This document shows, piece after piece, positions 26,021-34,452 of a stretch of DNA of 64,000 nt (the first letter of the stretch is position 1; each line of letters begins with the position of its first letter). The notes beneath the pieces are model-generated. The model searched no databases. It was given only the letters and a program-made list of their open reading frames with translations, and was not told the origin of the DNA. The DNA is from Bog-159 sp963738375 (lineage in GTDB: Bacteria > Acidobacteriota > Terriglobia > Bryobacterales > Bryobacteraceae). Location of the stretch: the NCBI GenBank assembly GCA_963738375.1, contig CAVTWL010000002.1, positions 62,001-126,000 of the forward strand, given 5' to 3'. A program made the position numbers and the translations under genes.

Positions 26021-28846
26021 TCACGGCACTGTGATGGTCGAACTAAGAGCTGCGGCAACCCATCCGTTACCGCTCATCAGATAGCGGAGCTGATATTGTC
26101 CAGGGGTGCTCGGCGCGTTGATTTCAAATGTGCCGGCGGCGCCACTGAGATATTGGACGTAAATGGGGTAGAGGTCGCTTACACCCGCCGCGAATAACTC
26201 CACGGAATCGCCGGGTGCACGGCCAGACGGAGCTGTCCATAAAACGTTGACGGGCGAGCCTGCACTGACCGTAGCTGGGGTTCCAGTTACGCTGAAGCCC
26301 GACACCCCGACCGAAAGTTGTGGACTGGCAGCCGCGATGCGATAGGTGTTGCCGAGAAAGTAGCGAAACACCCAAATCCCCGTCGCGGGCAGCGGGGTGA
26401 CAAAGCTGCCTGTGGCGGCGCCGCTGGTTTTCTGCTGCACCAGGTACCAATAGTCCGGCGAGCCGACGGACGACAGGCCGATCCAATCGTGTAAACCGCC
26501 CCCGGGAGATTTCCAGTTCACCTGCACGGATGTGCCGCCCACCAGCGTAAAGGAAAGCGTGTAGGCGCCCGCCGGCAGGAGTGTTACTTTGGCCGTAGCT
26601 GTGACGGCTAAGTCCGCGGCGGACGCGGCGGTAACGGTAACGACCTGGGTGTTGGAGATAGTGGAAGGCGCGGTGTACAGCCCCGAGGCTGACAGTGTTC
26701 CCAGCGTGGGACTAATGGACCAGGTGGCTGCGGTGTTGGTTGTGCCGGTAACAGTCGCCGTAAATTGAAGAGTCTGGCTGGCATTCAGGCTGGCGGCGGC
26801 GGGAGTAAGAGCGATCGCTATGGGAGTGGGATTGACTACGACTGTAGCTGTAGCCCAAGCGCCCGGGTTCGCTACGGACGTGGCCGTAATCGCTACGGAT
26901 TGCGGGGTCGCAGCGCTGGATGGCGCGGTGTAGAGCCCCAATGCGGTAAGCGTTCCAAACGCAGGATTCATGGACCAGGTGACGGCGTTGTTGCCGCCAC
27001 CGGCCACCGTGGCGCTGAACTGCTGGGTCTGTCCCGTAACGAGGCTGGCCCCGGGTGGTGTTACGGTGACGGTGGGATTTCCCCCCGTGCTGCCGTACAG
27101 TTCGTAGGCGCCGATGGAAGGAACGAGGCCTCGCTGAAGTCCATCGTGGTCGCGGCCCGTGTTGTTCACACCGTAGAGGCTGACGGAGCCAATAACGGCG
27201 CCGGCCTGAATGGCTGGGCTGCCGGCGGTGAGATGCAGGTCGGGAATCGAGGTACTGACCAATAGGGGGTTGGCGGACACTGTCGCAGTGATTTCCGTCA
27301 GATCTTCGACAGGGCTGCCGGCGCCGTACATCAGATTGTTGGCGCCGAATAGCCAGGGACAGACCTGGGAATCGGTACAGGGTTCACCGGTGACGGGGTC
27401 CCAGATCACTACATATGGCACGCCGGCGGGGAACAGAGAAGTAGTGACCTGATCCATCAGATCGTTGCGGATGTGCAGGTAAATGGCGGGCGCTCCCTTG
27501 GCCTCGTCCCCGTTTTCGGCGATGGCGTTATTGGCGTTTTCGTAGGGGGGGGTGTCGTAGGTTCCGCAAGAGTAGAGCGTGTTGTTGAAGATCTCAATGG
27601 TTCCGCTGCCGGCCGGACCGTTGGCGGTGCTGCCCGGAATGTTGATGCAATTCCAACCGCCGGTATTCTCGGGATTGTTAGGTCCGATGCCGGCGTTATA
27701 GATGACGTTGTTGTAGACGGTGACCGGGCCCTCGGAGGGGTTCACGGTATCGACGATGAGGCCATCGCATTGGGTATCGTGGATGGTGTTGTCGTGAATA
27801 GAAATGTTGTACTGATCGTGGCCGGTGGGGTCGCTTGCGCCGCCGCTGCCGAGCGGCGAGGAATGCACCTGGACGCCGCGGCAACCGTGGACGTTCTCAA
27901 CCAGATTCCAGCCCATGTCGACTGCATTGCTATCGGTCGAAAAATAGACGCCCTGAAATAGCGCCGAGGCGTTGGATGCGCCGGCGTTATAGACATGGTT
28001 GCCATAGAAATATATGGCGCTCGACTGGGAGGTTTCAAAGCAAGCACTGCCTCCGGTGCCCAAGGTGTAAGGGCAGGTGATGTCGCTGGCGATGAACCGG
28101 TAGTTCACTCCAAAGCCGGTCAGGGCGGGATTCTGGCCGCGGAAGCTAATGCCGGAGAAAACCCAGTTGCCCTGGCAATCGCTGGTGCGTAGTCCAAAAT
28201 CTGGTAGCCCGCCCGTAGAGTTGCCGATGGTAACAGTGGCCCCTGGATAGGCAACCAGAGCGCGTGGACTACCGGTCGGCGAACACCACTTCCCCTGTCC
28301 TCCGCCAGAGAGCAAAAAGGCTGAGTCCCACCCGGTCCCGTCATCAGTAGACTGGGTGACTCCGTTCATGGCATACGTGATATCGCCGGGCTGCATGGTG
28401 TCGCGAGCTTCGAGTAGAGTGAGCCATGGCGCAGTAAAGGAGCCGGCGCCGTGATCGTTGCCCGTAGGGGAAACGAAATAGATATTTCCCGGCGCCACGG
28501 CGAAGGGCAGAGTATTGGACGACTGGCCGTTGACGGAGACGGCGATATTGCCGGTAACGGCACCGGGCCCGAGCTGGCAGGTGATTTTTTGATACCAAAG
28601 AAAGGTGGCCCCCCAAGTCCAGCAGTTGACCATTGCACCGCCGCCGACGGAGATGGACGAAGATCCTTGGGATGTGCCGAGATAATTCCCGTAAACGGTG
28701 ACATATGCGCCGTTGTTGTTTTCGCCGCCCGCATTGGGGGCGCTGGTCAGATCGCTATAGAAGAGGACCGGGGCTTGGCCGAGCAAAGCCGCGGAACTCA
28801 GGAGGAGCATGCAGAAGGATTTAGACAGCAGGTTACGAGCACGCAC
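26021..28846 (-). CDS. secreted right-handed beta-helix protein with Ig-like and C-terminal repeat domains
   Basis: About 941 residues from the GTG at 28846, which follows AGTAAGGGAG; the open frame extends to 28942. A signal segment (FCMLLLSSAALLGQA) leads to an IPT-like domain (GAYVTVYGNYLGTSQGSSSI). A parallel beta-helix follows, with repeated N-x-(I/V)-x-(N/D) turns (NISIHDNTIHDTQCDGL, VTVYNNVIYNAG, IEIFNNTLYSCG). Next come two Ig-like repeats with GQTQQFSATV...GLYTAPSS. Two C-terminal modules of about 85 residues share DWIGL/DSVEL and FRYF/LRYL positions. Probable role: carbohydrate binding or degradation outside the cell. Its first codons overlap a groEL remnant (28810-29054), so the coding start seems to have been acquired from degraded groEL sequence. 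Confidence 0.85.
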   Translation of the reverse strand: MRARNLLSKSFCMLLLSSAALLGQAPVLFYSDLTSAPNAGGENNNGAYVTVYGNYLGTSQGSSSISVGGGAMVNCWTWGATFLWYQKITCQLGPGAVTGNIAVSVNGQSSNTLPFAVAPGNIYFVSPTGNDHGAGSFTAPWLTLLEARDTMQPGDITYAMNGVTQSTDDGTGWDSAFLLSGGGQGKWCSPTGSPRALVAYPGATVTIGNSTGGLPDFGLRTSDCQGNWVFSGISFRGQNPALTGFGVNYRFIASDITCPYTLGTGGSACFETSQSSAIYFYGNHVYNAGASNASALFQGVYFSTDSNAVDMGWNLVENVHGCRGVQVHSSPLGSGGASDPTGHDQYNISIHDNTIHDTQCDGLIVDTVNPSEGPVTVYNNVIYNAGIGPNNPENTGGWNCINIPGSTANGPAGSGTIEIFNNTLYSCGTYDTPPYENANNAIAENGDEAKGAPAIYLHIRNDLMDQVTTSLFPAGVPYVVIWDPVTGEPCTDSQVCPWLFGANNLMYGAGSPVEDLTEITATVSANPLLVSTSIPDLHLTAGSPAIQAGAVIGSVSLYGVNNTGRDHDGLQRGLVPSIGAYELYGSTGGNPTVTVTPPGASLVTGQTQQFSATVAGGGNNAVTWSMNPAFGTLTALGLYTAPSSAATPQSVAITATSVANPGAWATATVVVNPTPIAIALTPAAASLNASQTLQFTATVTGTTNTAATWSISPTLGTLSASGLYTAPSTISNTQVVTVTAASAADLAVTATAKVTLLPAGAYTLSFTLVGGTSVQVNWKSPGGGLHDWIGLSSVGSPDYWYLVQQKTSGAATGSFVTPLPATGIWVFRYFLGNTYRIAAASPQLSVGVSGFSVTGTPATVSAGSPVNVLWTAPSGRAPGDSVELFAAGVSDLYPIYVQYLSGAAGTFEINAPSTPGQYQLRYLMSGNGWVAAALSSTITVP

Positions 28847-29054
28847 GGCTCCCTTACTTTCGGAAGGGTCGCCGAGAACCGTTTCTTTTGCAGCCACACC
28901 CCCTTTGGTAATGCTGGGTCCGCGAACTTTCGTTTCCAGCACGACCGTTGCGGCCCTCGGGGGCGAGCCTAACTTTCAGAGGGCCGGGCGATTCACTAAC
29001 GCCGCGCAAAATCCCCCGGGGGGATTCATCGCTATATACGATCTGTTTCGGCAT
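28810..29054 (-). pseudogene. groEL: groEL remnant (N-terminal ~70 codons, frameshifted)
   Basis: Starting at the ATG at 29054, the frame reads MPKQIVYSDESPRGILRGV, then KVRLAPEGRN. This lines up with the GroEL N-terminus (KQIVFSE-SRQAILRGVN, KVTLGPKGRN). One extra base in AACGGTCGTG shifts the frame. The next frame reads VVLETKVRGPSITKGGVAAKE, then LGDPSESKGA...LLSK, matching GroEL VVLEKKFGSPTITKDGVTVAKE, LKDPFENMGA and VASK. Homology then stops and the signal peptide of the beta-helix protein begins. Many conserved positions have changed (for example the Gly in LGPKG), so this is real decay, not just a sequencing slip. No chaperonin could be made from it. Confidence 0.85.
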
Positions 29055-29091
29055 CTGTCGTTTCCGTCTTAGTTTCGGTTTTGGGCCGCGG

Positions 29092-29145
29092 CTATTTGAA
29101 CCGCTTCAACACGATGCGATCGTATAAAGGGCGAACGTTCGAGAT
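29092..29145 (-). pseudogene. groES: groES remnant (first ~17 codons)
   Basis: The codons read (I)SNVRPLYDRIVLKRFK and then stop. GroES proteins begin M-x-(I/V)RPL-x-DRV-(V/L)VKR. An AGGGAG ribosome binding site lies four bases before an ATC at 29145, exactly where the ATG should be, suggesting the start codon mutated. The groEL remnant begins only 37 bases after the stop, so nearly all of groES has been deleted while groES-groEL order is preserved. Confidence 0.8.
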
Positions 29146-29644
29146 GTTACTCCCTTTGAAAGCTGGCCCCGGCATGCGCGGGACCGGCACATAAGGCAAA
29201 CCGAGGAGCGATTTCGCAGCGACTTGTGACGTCTTCGATGTCGTGCCGTGTGAGGAGGCGATGCGGGTACCGTGGAGCCGGGTCCCAGCCATGCACAACG
29301 CGCTCACCCGTAGCCGTATCGAGTTTGGCTGCTTCCGAGCGGGAGAGCCAGGCGACCCAATGACCGCGGAATCGCTCCGTGGCGCTAGGTGATATGCGCC
29401 CAGGCAGTGTCTTATCGCAGCCGCAAAAAAGAAGCCGCCGGCGACTTCATCTGAACTGCAATGGATCGAAGGTCTCTACGACCCGGATGTTCTTCGAGGA
29501 GGGAAATTGGCGGCCGAGAAGGTTGCCTACGATACGGCGAAATCATGCCGTGGCCGCGCCGGCGGCCACGGCCAGCGCGGACGGTTTCGAACGAACTCAA
29601 AAAGGGCAGGCCCCGGTTTCACGCGCGCTGCCCATGACAATTGA
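29146..29644. other. no recognisable gene; degraded sequence
   Basis: Between the groES remnant and the DUF3494 gene, several short frames exist on both strands, but none has a convincing start, motif or composition. The sequence upstream of the groES remnant would have held its promoter. I looked for the TTAGCACTC/GAGTGCTAA CIRCE operator and did not see it. Confidence 0.4.
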
Positions 29645-30454
29645 CTAGCGGAGCGAAAGGCCTGCGTATTCCTCACTACCGAACAGACTGGCCGATTGAG
29701 TTCCGACGAGCAGGTCAGTGGACGACGGGGCGGGCGACAATACTGCTTGATTCGTGGTCAATTCCGACGGCGCGGGAGGCGTCAAAGTGCCCATAAAGAA
29801 GACCATATCCGTGTCCATAGTAACAGCACCGGTCTGGGCCAGAGCTCTGCCACACATCACCACGCTAGTCGTAATGGTAATGCTGCTGACCGCTAAGATA
29901 TTCCCGCTAAACTTACTGGAAGTACCGAGGGTGGCGGAACTGCCGACCTGCCAGTAAATCTCGCAATGTGTGGTGCAGTTTTCCAAGGTAATACTGGAAC
30001 TGCTGGCGGTAGTCAGGGTGCTTCCGATCTGAAAAACAAAGCCACCCTTGGGCGAGTTTTCAAAGTTGAGCACAAGAGTACCCGTTAATTGGGCTGAAGT
30101 ATCGAAGCAATAGACACCGGGAGTAAGGGTGAGACCGCCCAGATCCTGCCCTGTTAAGTTGGCTTTGCAGGGAAGCGCCGCAAGTGCGGTGTAAGCCACC
30201 GCCGCATCGGCCTGGGCCTGTATCGCGACCGCGTCCGAGTCATGAATGGTGCCGACTTCCACTACTCCAGGGGGAAAACCAACGATGGCCGTGCCAGGGG
30301 AGACGCCAAGGTTTCCCCTAATTTGGGTCGCGCCTGTGTTCGTCACCGTAGATGCGCCTAGGACGGCGAACGTTTCCGCGGTGCCAAGGGTAATGCCCGC
30401 GAAAGCAGGCACAGAAAGACTTACAACCGTTAAGAACTGCAAGGCCAATTTCAT
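29645..30454 (-). CDS. DUF3494 ice-binding-like secreted protein
   Basis: A 269-residue protein from the ATG at 30454, which follows GCAGGAGAATTGAT. The signal peptide is MKLALQFLTVVSLSVPAFA. The mature part is one DUF3494 domain, the beta-solenoid fold of many bacterial and fungal ice-binding proteins. It contains TAETFAVLGASTVTNTG, the GNLGVSPGTAIVGFPPG cap segment, DLGGLTLTPGVYCFDTSAQLTGTL, a SGNILAVSSITI repeat face and the GRALAQTGAVTMD end. Not all DUF3494 proteins bind ice; adhesion or matrix roles are possible. It lacks a PEP-CTERM or lipoprotein signal. Confidence 0.9.
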   Translation of the reverse strand: MKLALQFLTVVSLSVPAFAGITLGTAETFAVLGASTVTNTGATQIRGNLGVSPGTAIVGFPPGVVEVGTIHDSDAVAIQAQADAAVAYTALAALPCKANLTGQDLGGLTLTPGVYCFDTSAQLTGTLVLNFENSPKGGFVFQIGSTLTTASSSSITLENCTTHCEIYWQVGSSATLGTSSKFSGNILAVSSITITTSVVMCGRALAQTGAVTMDTDMVFFMGTLTPPAPSELTTNQAVLSPAPSSTDLLVGTQSASLFGSEEYAGLSLR

Positions 30455-30634
30455 ATCAATTCTCCTGCGGTTCAGGGCTCGATGCGCGAGAGTCTGACTG
30501 AAACTCGGGGAAGCGTCTAGAGTAATACTTCCGCTGGCCGCATCCATAATATGCGCACAGGGCCGAGCCGCTGTCAATGATTAAGTGCTAATTCGTTCCG
30601 CATTTCGGACTAAATATAACGCACCCAGGTAATA

Positions 30635-30656
30635 AACACCGGTAATTACCGGTGTT
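30635..30656. terminator. perfect 22-base palindrome, probable terminator
   Basis: The arms AACACCGGTAA and TTACCGGTGTT are exact reverse complements. Read on the - strand the hairpin is followed by TATTACC, and on the + strand by TTCGCTTAATT. It lies downstream of the L,D-transpeptidase and the tiny membrane ORF, so a rho-independent terminator for them is likely. A palindromic operator for the DUF3494 gene cannot be excluded. Confidence 0.55.
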
Positions 30657-30710
30657 TTCGCTTAATTAGCCCAACTCGCCCAAGTAACTTAAACCCATGT
30701 TCCTGTTACT

Positions 30711-30818
30711 TTAGATAATTTCGAGTATGCGTAAAACTTCTGTATGCCGATTGCAGAGCGCAAGAGTAAAGCCGGCGGCCGCAAGCAATATCATCCGTAA
30801 CAATCCAAATTGGTTCAT
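30711..30818 (-). CDS. very small membrane protein downstream of the L,D-transpeptidase
   Basis: A 35-residue frame with ATG at 30818, preceded by TAGGAATCGCC (AGGA at a suitable distance). It encodes one hydrophobic helix (LLRMILLAAAGFTLALC) followed by a short charged tail ending ILEII. It starts 12 bases after the transpeptidase stop on the same strand, so it would be translated from the same transcript, and the palindromic terminator follows it. No homology is known to me; the evidence is spacing, ribosome binding site and composition. Confidence 0.45.
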   Translation of the reverse strand: MNQFGLLRMILLAAAGFTLALCNRHTEVLRILEII

Positions 30819-30830
30819 GGCGATTCCTAT

Positions 30831-31364
30831 TTACTGACCTGCCACGGCCGAAGCGGCAGCCGGACTCTTAGTAGCCGCTACCTGTAATGAGGGCGCCGGG
30901 CCGCCGAATATGCGGGCGACCTCATCGTTGCGTTCGCCATGCAACTCCACCGCATCGCCAATTTGCACCTTGCCGAATAATTCTTCCACGTCGGCGTTGC
31001 GCATGCGGATGCAGCCGTGGGATGCGGCGTGGCCGATGGAGTTGGGGGCGCTGGTGCCGTGAATGCCGTAGCCTTTGCGGCTGAGGCCGATCCATCGGGG
31101 GCCGAGCGGATTGGTTTTGCCGGGCGCCACGATTTTGTGCGGGCCATACCAGGTGGGATTCGGGATGCGGGCGGCGATGGTGAAGGCGCCAGCCGGGCTG
31201 GGCGTGGAAGCGGCGCCGACGGCGATGGGGTAGATCTTGACCACGCGGCCATCTTCGAGGAGAGCGAGTTCGCGGTCCGGGATGTCGACCACGATGCGGC
31301 GATCCTGGGCCATGGCTTCGCCGGCTGCGACTACCAGCGCGGCCAGCGCGCGGAAATATTTCAT
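30831..31364 (-). CDS. L,D-transpeptidase (YkuD domain)
   Basis: About 177 residues from the ATG at 31364. The signal peptide is MKYFRALAALVVAAGEAMA, followed by a YkuD catalytic domain. The domain starts RRIVVDIPDRELALLEDGRVVKIYPIAVG and includes SPAGAFTIAARIPNPTWYGP and IGLSRKGYGIHGT. The active-site motif is HGCIRMRNADVEELF, with catalytic Cys and His in S-H-G-C-x-R. It forms 3-3 cross-links or attaches proteins to peptidoglycan in the periplasm. The open frame continues upstream to 31508, but the signal peptide fixes the start. Probably an operon with the 35-residue membrane ORF. Confidence 0.92.
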   Translation of the reverse strand: MKYFRALAALVVAAGEAMAQDRRIVVDIPDRELALLEDGRVVKIYPIAVGAASTPSPAGAFTIAARIPNPTWYGPHKIVAPGKTNPLGPRWIGLSRKGYGIHGTSAPNSIGHAASHGCIRMRNADVEELFGKVQIGDAVELHGERNDEVARIFGGPAPSLQVAATKSPAAASAVAGQ

Positions 31365-31525
31365 CTGCCAGCGTGTGTCTGTCGTGAGATCGCCTCGTTT
31401 CATGTCCTTGTGAAATGCAAGGCGGGGACCAGCGCTATGCTGCTGATTTCGCGTGTCGCGGGCTGCGGGCGCGTGTGGCGCGTGACACGGCGCGGGCGGC
31501 GGCCCCACGCTAGAATGGTTTTCGG

Positions 31526-33269
31526 ATGGAGAACAAGGAGATCGCGCGCATCCTATGGGAGACCGCCGATCTGATGGAGATCGCGGGGGAGGATGCGTTC
31601 CGCATCCGCAGCTATCGCAACGGGGCGACGGCGGTGGAGGGTCATCCGGAGCGGGTCGAGGAGATCGTCAAAGATCCGGAGCGGAAGGTCACGGACATTC
31701 CGGGCATCGGCAAGGGATTGGCGTTCGGTGCTGGAGGAGATTGTGGCGCGGCGGTCGTGCGAGCGGCGCGATCTGCTGCTGCAAAAGTTTCCTCCGGGCG
31801 CGCTGGAATTTCTGAAGATCCAAGGGCTTGGGGCCGAAGAGTATCGCGCTGCTGTTCGAGCACTACCAGGTGGGCACGATCGACGAACTGGAGCGGCTGT
31901 GCATCGAGCAGAAGCTGCGCGTGCTGCCGCGCATGGGCGCGAAGCTGGAAGAGAAGGTACTGCGGTCGATCGCGCAATACCGGCAGCGGACGGGGCGCTA
32001 TCTGCTGAGCTACGCGGAGGAGATGGCGGCGCGAACTGACTGCGTATCTGAAAGACGACGCCGGGGATCGAGCAGATTACGCCGGCGGGCAGTTTGCGGC
32101 GCGGGCGGGAGACGATCGGCGATCTGGATCTGCTGGTGACCGGTCCGGCCGGCGGCAGAGGTGCTGGAGCGGTTCGTGAAGCATCCCAGGGTGGAGGAAG
32201 TGCTGGCGCGCGGCGAGAACAAGGCGAGCGCGAAGGTGGGACGCGAGGGCTTGCAGGTGGACGTGCGCGCGCTGCCGCCGGGAGAGCTTTGGGCGCGGCG
32301 CTGCAGTATTTCACCGGCAGCAAGGACCACAACGTCGCCATCCGGACACGCGCGGTGAAGATGGGGTTGAAGCTGAGCGAGTACGGGCTGTTCCGCGGCG
32401 CGGACGATGTCAAAGGTCGCGGGGGAAACGGAAGCGGGCGTTTACGAGGCGCTGGGGCTGCGCGTGGATTCCGCCGGAACTGCGCGAGAATCTGGGCGAG
32501 ATCGAGCTGGCGGCGCGAGGACCGGCTGCCGAGTTGGTGGAAGTCGGGGCACATCCGCGGCGATCTGCACATGCATACCACGGAGACGCGACGGGCGGGC
32601 GAGCGCTGGAAGAGATGGCGGAGGCGGCGCGGGAGCGCGGGTACGAATACATCGCGATCACGGATCATTCGAAGTCGCTGGCGATGGCGAACGGGCTGGA
32701 CGAAGCGCGCGCGGTGGCGTTGGCGCGCAGGTGCGCGAGATCAACGCGAGCGGGACTTGGGCATTCGCGTCTTCTCCGGGCTGGAGTGCGACATCCTGAA
32801 GGATGGCGCGATGGATCTGGCGAACGACGCGCTGGCGGAACTGGATTTCGTGATCGGCAGCGTGCACAGCCACATGAATCTGGAAACGGCCGAGATGACG
32901 GACCGGCTGCTGCGGGCGTTGGAATGCCCGTCGCTGCGGCGTGCTGGGGCATCCGACCGGGCGCATTGTTGCTGCATCGCGACGCGTTCCCGTTCGATTT
33001 CGAGCGCGTCGTGGACGAGGCGGTGCGGCGCGGGCGTGTGGCTGGAGATTAATGCCAGCCCGGAGCGGCTGGATTTGAGCGCTAAGATGATCCGGACGGC
33101 GAAGGCGCGCGGCGCGCGGTTCGTGATTTCGACGGATGCGCACCATCCGAAGAGCTTGCGCAGCATGCGGTACGGCGTCATCACCGGCGCGGCGCGGCTG
33201 GCTGGCGCCGTGCGGATGTTATGAACACGCTGCCGGTGGACGCAGTTTGCCGCGGCTATCGCCAGGTAA
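31526..33269 (+). pseudogene. polX: DNA polymerase/3'-5' exonuclease PolX, broken by many small indels
   Basis: Read across frames, the sequence encodes a complete bacterial PolX of about 575 residues. It opens MENKEIARILWETADLMEIAGEDAF, with helix-hairpin-helix segments (IPGIGKG, RMGAKLEEKVL). The polymerase catalytic carboxylates lie in GDLDLLV, followed by QYFTGSKDHNVAIRTRA. A C-terminal PHP nuclease domain has HMHT, AITDHSK, GLECDIL, GSVHSH and STDAHH. About nineteen frame changes are needed. Most are one extra base (near 31727, 31832, 32034, 32064, 32151, 32415, 32465, 32558, 32938, 32968, 33034, 33186, 33214, 33245 and others); a few are one missing base (near 32293, 32728, 32751). No catalytic residue has been lost, so recent indels or consensus errors are likelier than ancient decay. 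Confidence 0.9.
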
Positions 33270-33273
33270 ATTT

Positions 33274-33796
33274 ATGAAAATCACGTCTTCAAAGGAAGTC
33301 TATAAATGCGGCCTCTTCCGGGTGACGGAGGAAGAGGCGACGGATCCCAGCGGGTTTCACATCAAGCGGTCGATCGTGCGGCATGGCGGGTCGGCGGTGA
33401 TGATGGCGGTGGATGACAAGAGAACGGATTATGATGGTGCGGCAATTCCGGCTGCCGGCGGGGAAGAATTTATGGGAGTTGCCGGCGGGACGATTGGACG
33501 AAGGCGAGAAGCCGCTGGCAGGCAGCGCAAGCGCGAATTGAAGGAAGAGACCGGGTATACGGCGAAGAAGTGGAAGAAGCTGGCGACATTTCTGGGCCAG
33601 TCCGGGGTTCGTGGCGGAGAAGATGACGATCTTCCTGGCTACCGATTTGACAGAGGGCGAGCCACATCCTATGGAGGACGAGCGGATCGAATGCCGTTGG
33701 TTCAAGCGGAAGGAAGTGGACAAGATGATTCGGGACGGAGAGATCGAAGACGGCAAGACGATGATCGGGTTTCTGACTTGGATGCGGTACCATTGA
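33274..33796 (+). pseudogene. NUDIX hydrolase (ADP-ribose pyrophosphatase type), frameshifted
   Basis: From the ATG at 33274, four bases after the PolX stop, the pieces read MKITSSKEVYKCGLFRVTEEE, then IMMVRQFRLPAGKNLWELPAGRLDEGEKP. The rest of the Nudix box follows (RELKEETGYTAKKW), then ATDLTEGEPHPMEDERIECRWF. The Nudix glutamates are all present. Two extra bases (near 33426 and 33596) and one missing base (near 33530) break the frame. Relatives hydrolyse ADP-ribose or similar nucleoside diphosphate sugars. It shares the indel-rich patch with PolX; the genes on either side are clean. Confidence 0.85.
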
Positions 33797-33859
33797 GCGG
33801 CCAGCGTGGGGTAGGGCCGGCGCGCTAGAATAGTACATCAACTTTCCAGGAGATTTCGA

Positions 33860-33991
33860 TTGGCAGAAGATAAAACATACAAGGCCGAATACGTAGGCAG
33901 CGGGACGTTCATCATCAGCAAGCCCAAGCGTACTAAGGCGAAACGGCGTCAAACAGCACTCAAGAGCCCCCGTCGCGGCGCGCGGAAGTAG
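33860..33991 (+). CDS. small basic protein
   Basis: A 43-codon frame with TTG start at 33860, eight bases after CCAGGAG. It begins MAEDKTYKAEYVGSGTFIIS and ends in a strongly basic tail (KPKRTKAKRRQTALKSPRRG). The first half could form a beta hairpin and the tail could bind nucleic acid. It is not a shadow of a longer frame; the region is otherwise empty. I do not recognise the family. Confidence 0.5.
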   Translation: MAEDKTYKAEYVGSGTFIISKPKRTKAKRRQTALKSPRRGARK

Positions 33992-34102
33992 TCCCTCCGA
34001 GTACAAACGTCACCCGAATTTTAACTTGGCGTGGCGGTGGTTGTGCGAGAATAGGGAAACATCAGAAGGCATTTCCGCAGGTGTAAGCCATGGGAGGCAC
34101 AT

Positions 34103-34414
34103 GTGAGCTACGATCCTGAAACGCCGTTTGACAGCATCGAGGGTTCTCAAGAATACGTTGCCCTGCTCGCGGAAGCAATCGAAGAAGCACGCCGGGAAGT
34201 GGATGCGGACATTGGGGCCGCTCTCTCGGAGGGCGCGGACCGCCGCCGTGAGGCGCTGCAACTGGTCAGCTACAACCTGGCGAAACTGAACCTGCATATC
34301 ACCACCAGCCGCAGAATTCTGAATGACCTGCGCACGCTGCGCCGTCTCTTGCTGGACGAGCGGCACAGTCATGCGGCTCCGGCGGCGAAGCACATTTCCG
34401 GCGCAGGGGCATAA
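34103..34414 (+). CDS. small helical hypothetical protein
   Basis: A 103-residue protein with GTG start at 34103, preceded by GGGAGGCAC at good spacing. It is mostly alpha-helical and charged (YVALLAEAIEEARREVDADIG, ALQLVSYNLAKLNLHITTSRRILNDLRTLRRLL), with a short Ala-rich tail. Proteins of this kind recur in Acidobacteria, but no function is known to me. It sits 38 bases ahead of the sugar isomerase gene on the same strand. Confidence 0.7.
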   Translation: MSYDPETPFDSIEGSQEYVALLAEAIEEARREVDADIGAALSEGADRRREALQLVSYNLAKLNLHITTSRRILNDLRTLRRLLLDERHSHAAPAAKHISGAGA

Positions 34415-34452
34415 AAGAGACAGGCCCAAGGCCTGTCCTACTGGAGAGGTCA

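Noticed and set aside
29200..29320. A CIRCE-type heat-shock operator upstream of the groES remnant
   Set aside because: I looked for TTAGCACTC-N9-GAGTGCTAA and saw neither arm.
31526..33796. The idea that every frame change in polX and NUDIX is an extra G (a programmed or editing-like pattern)
   Set aside because: Tracking frames shows at least four places that are more simply a missing base (near 32293, 32728, 32751 and 33530), and some extra bases could be A or C. The bias is real but not absolute.
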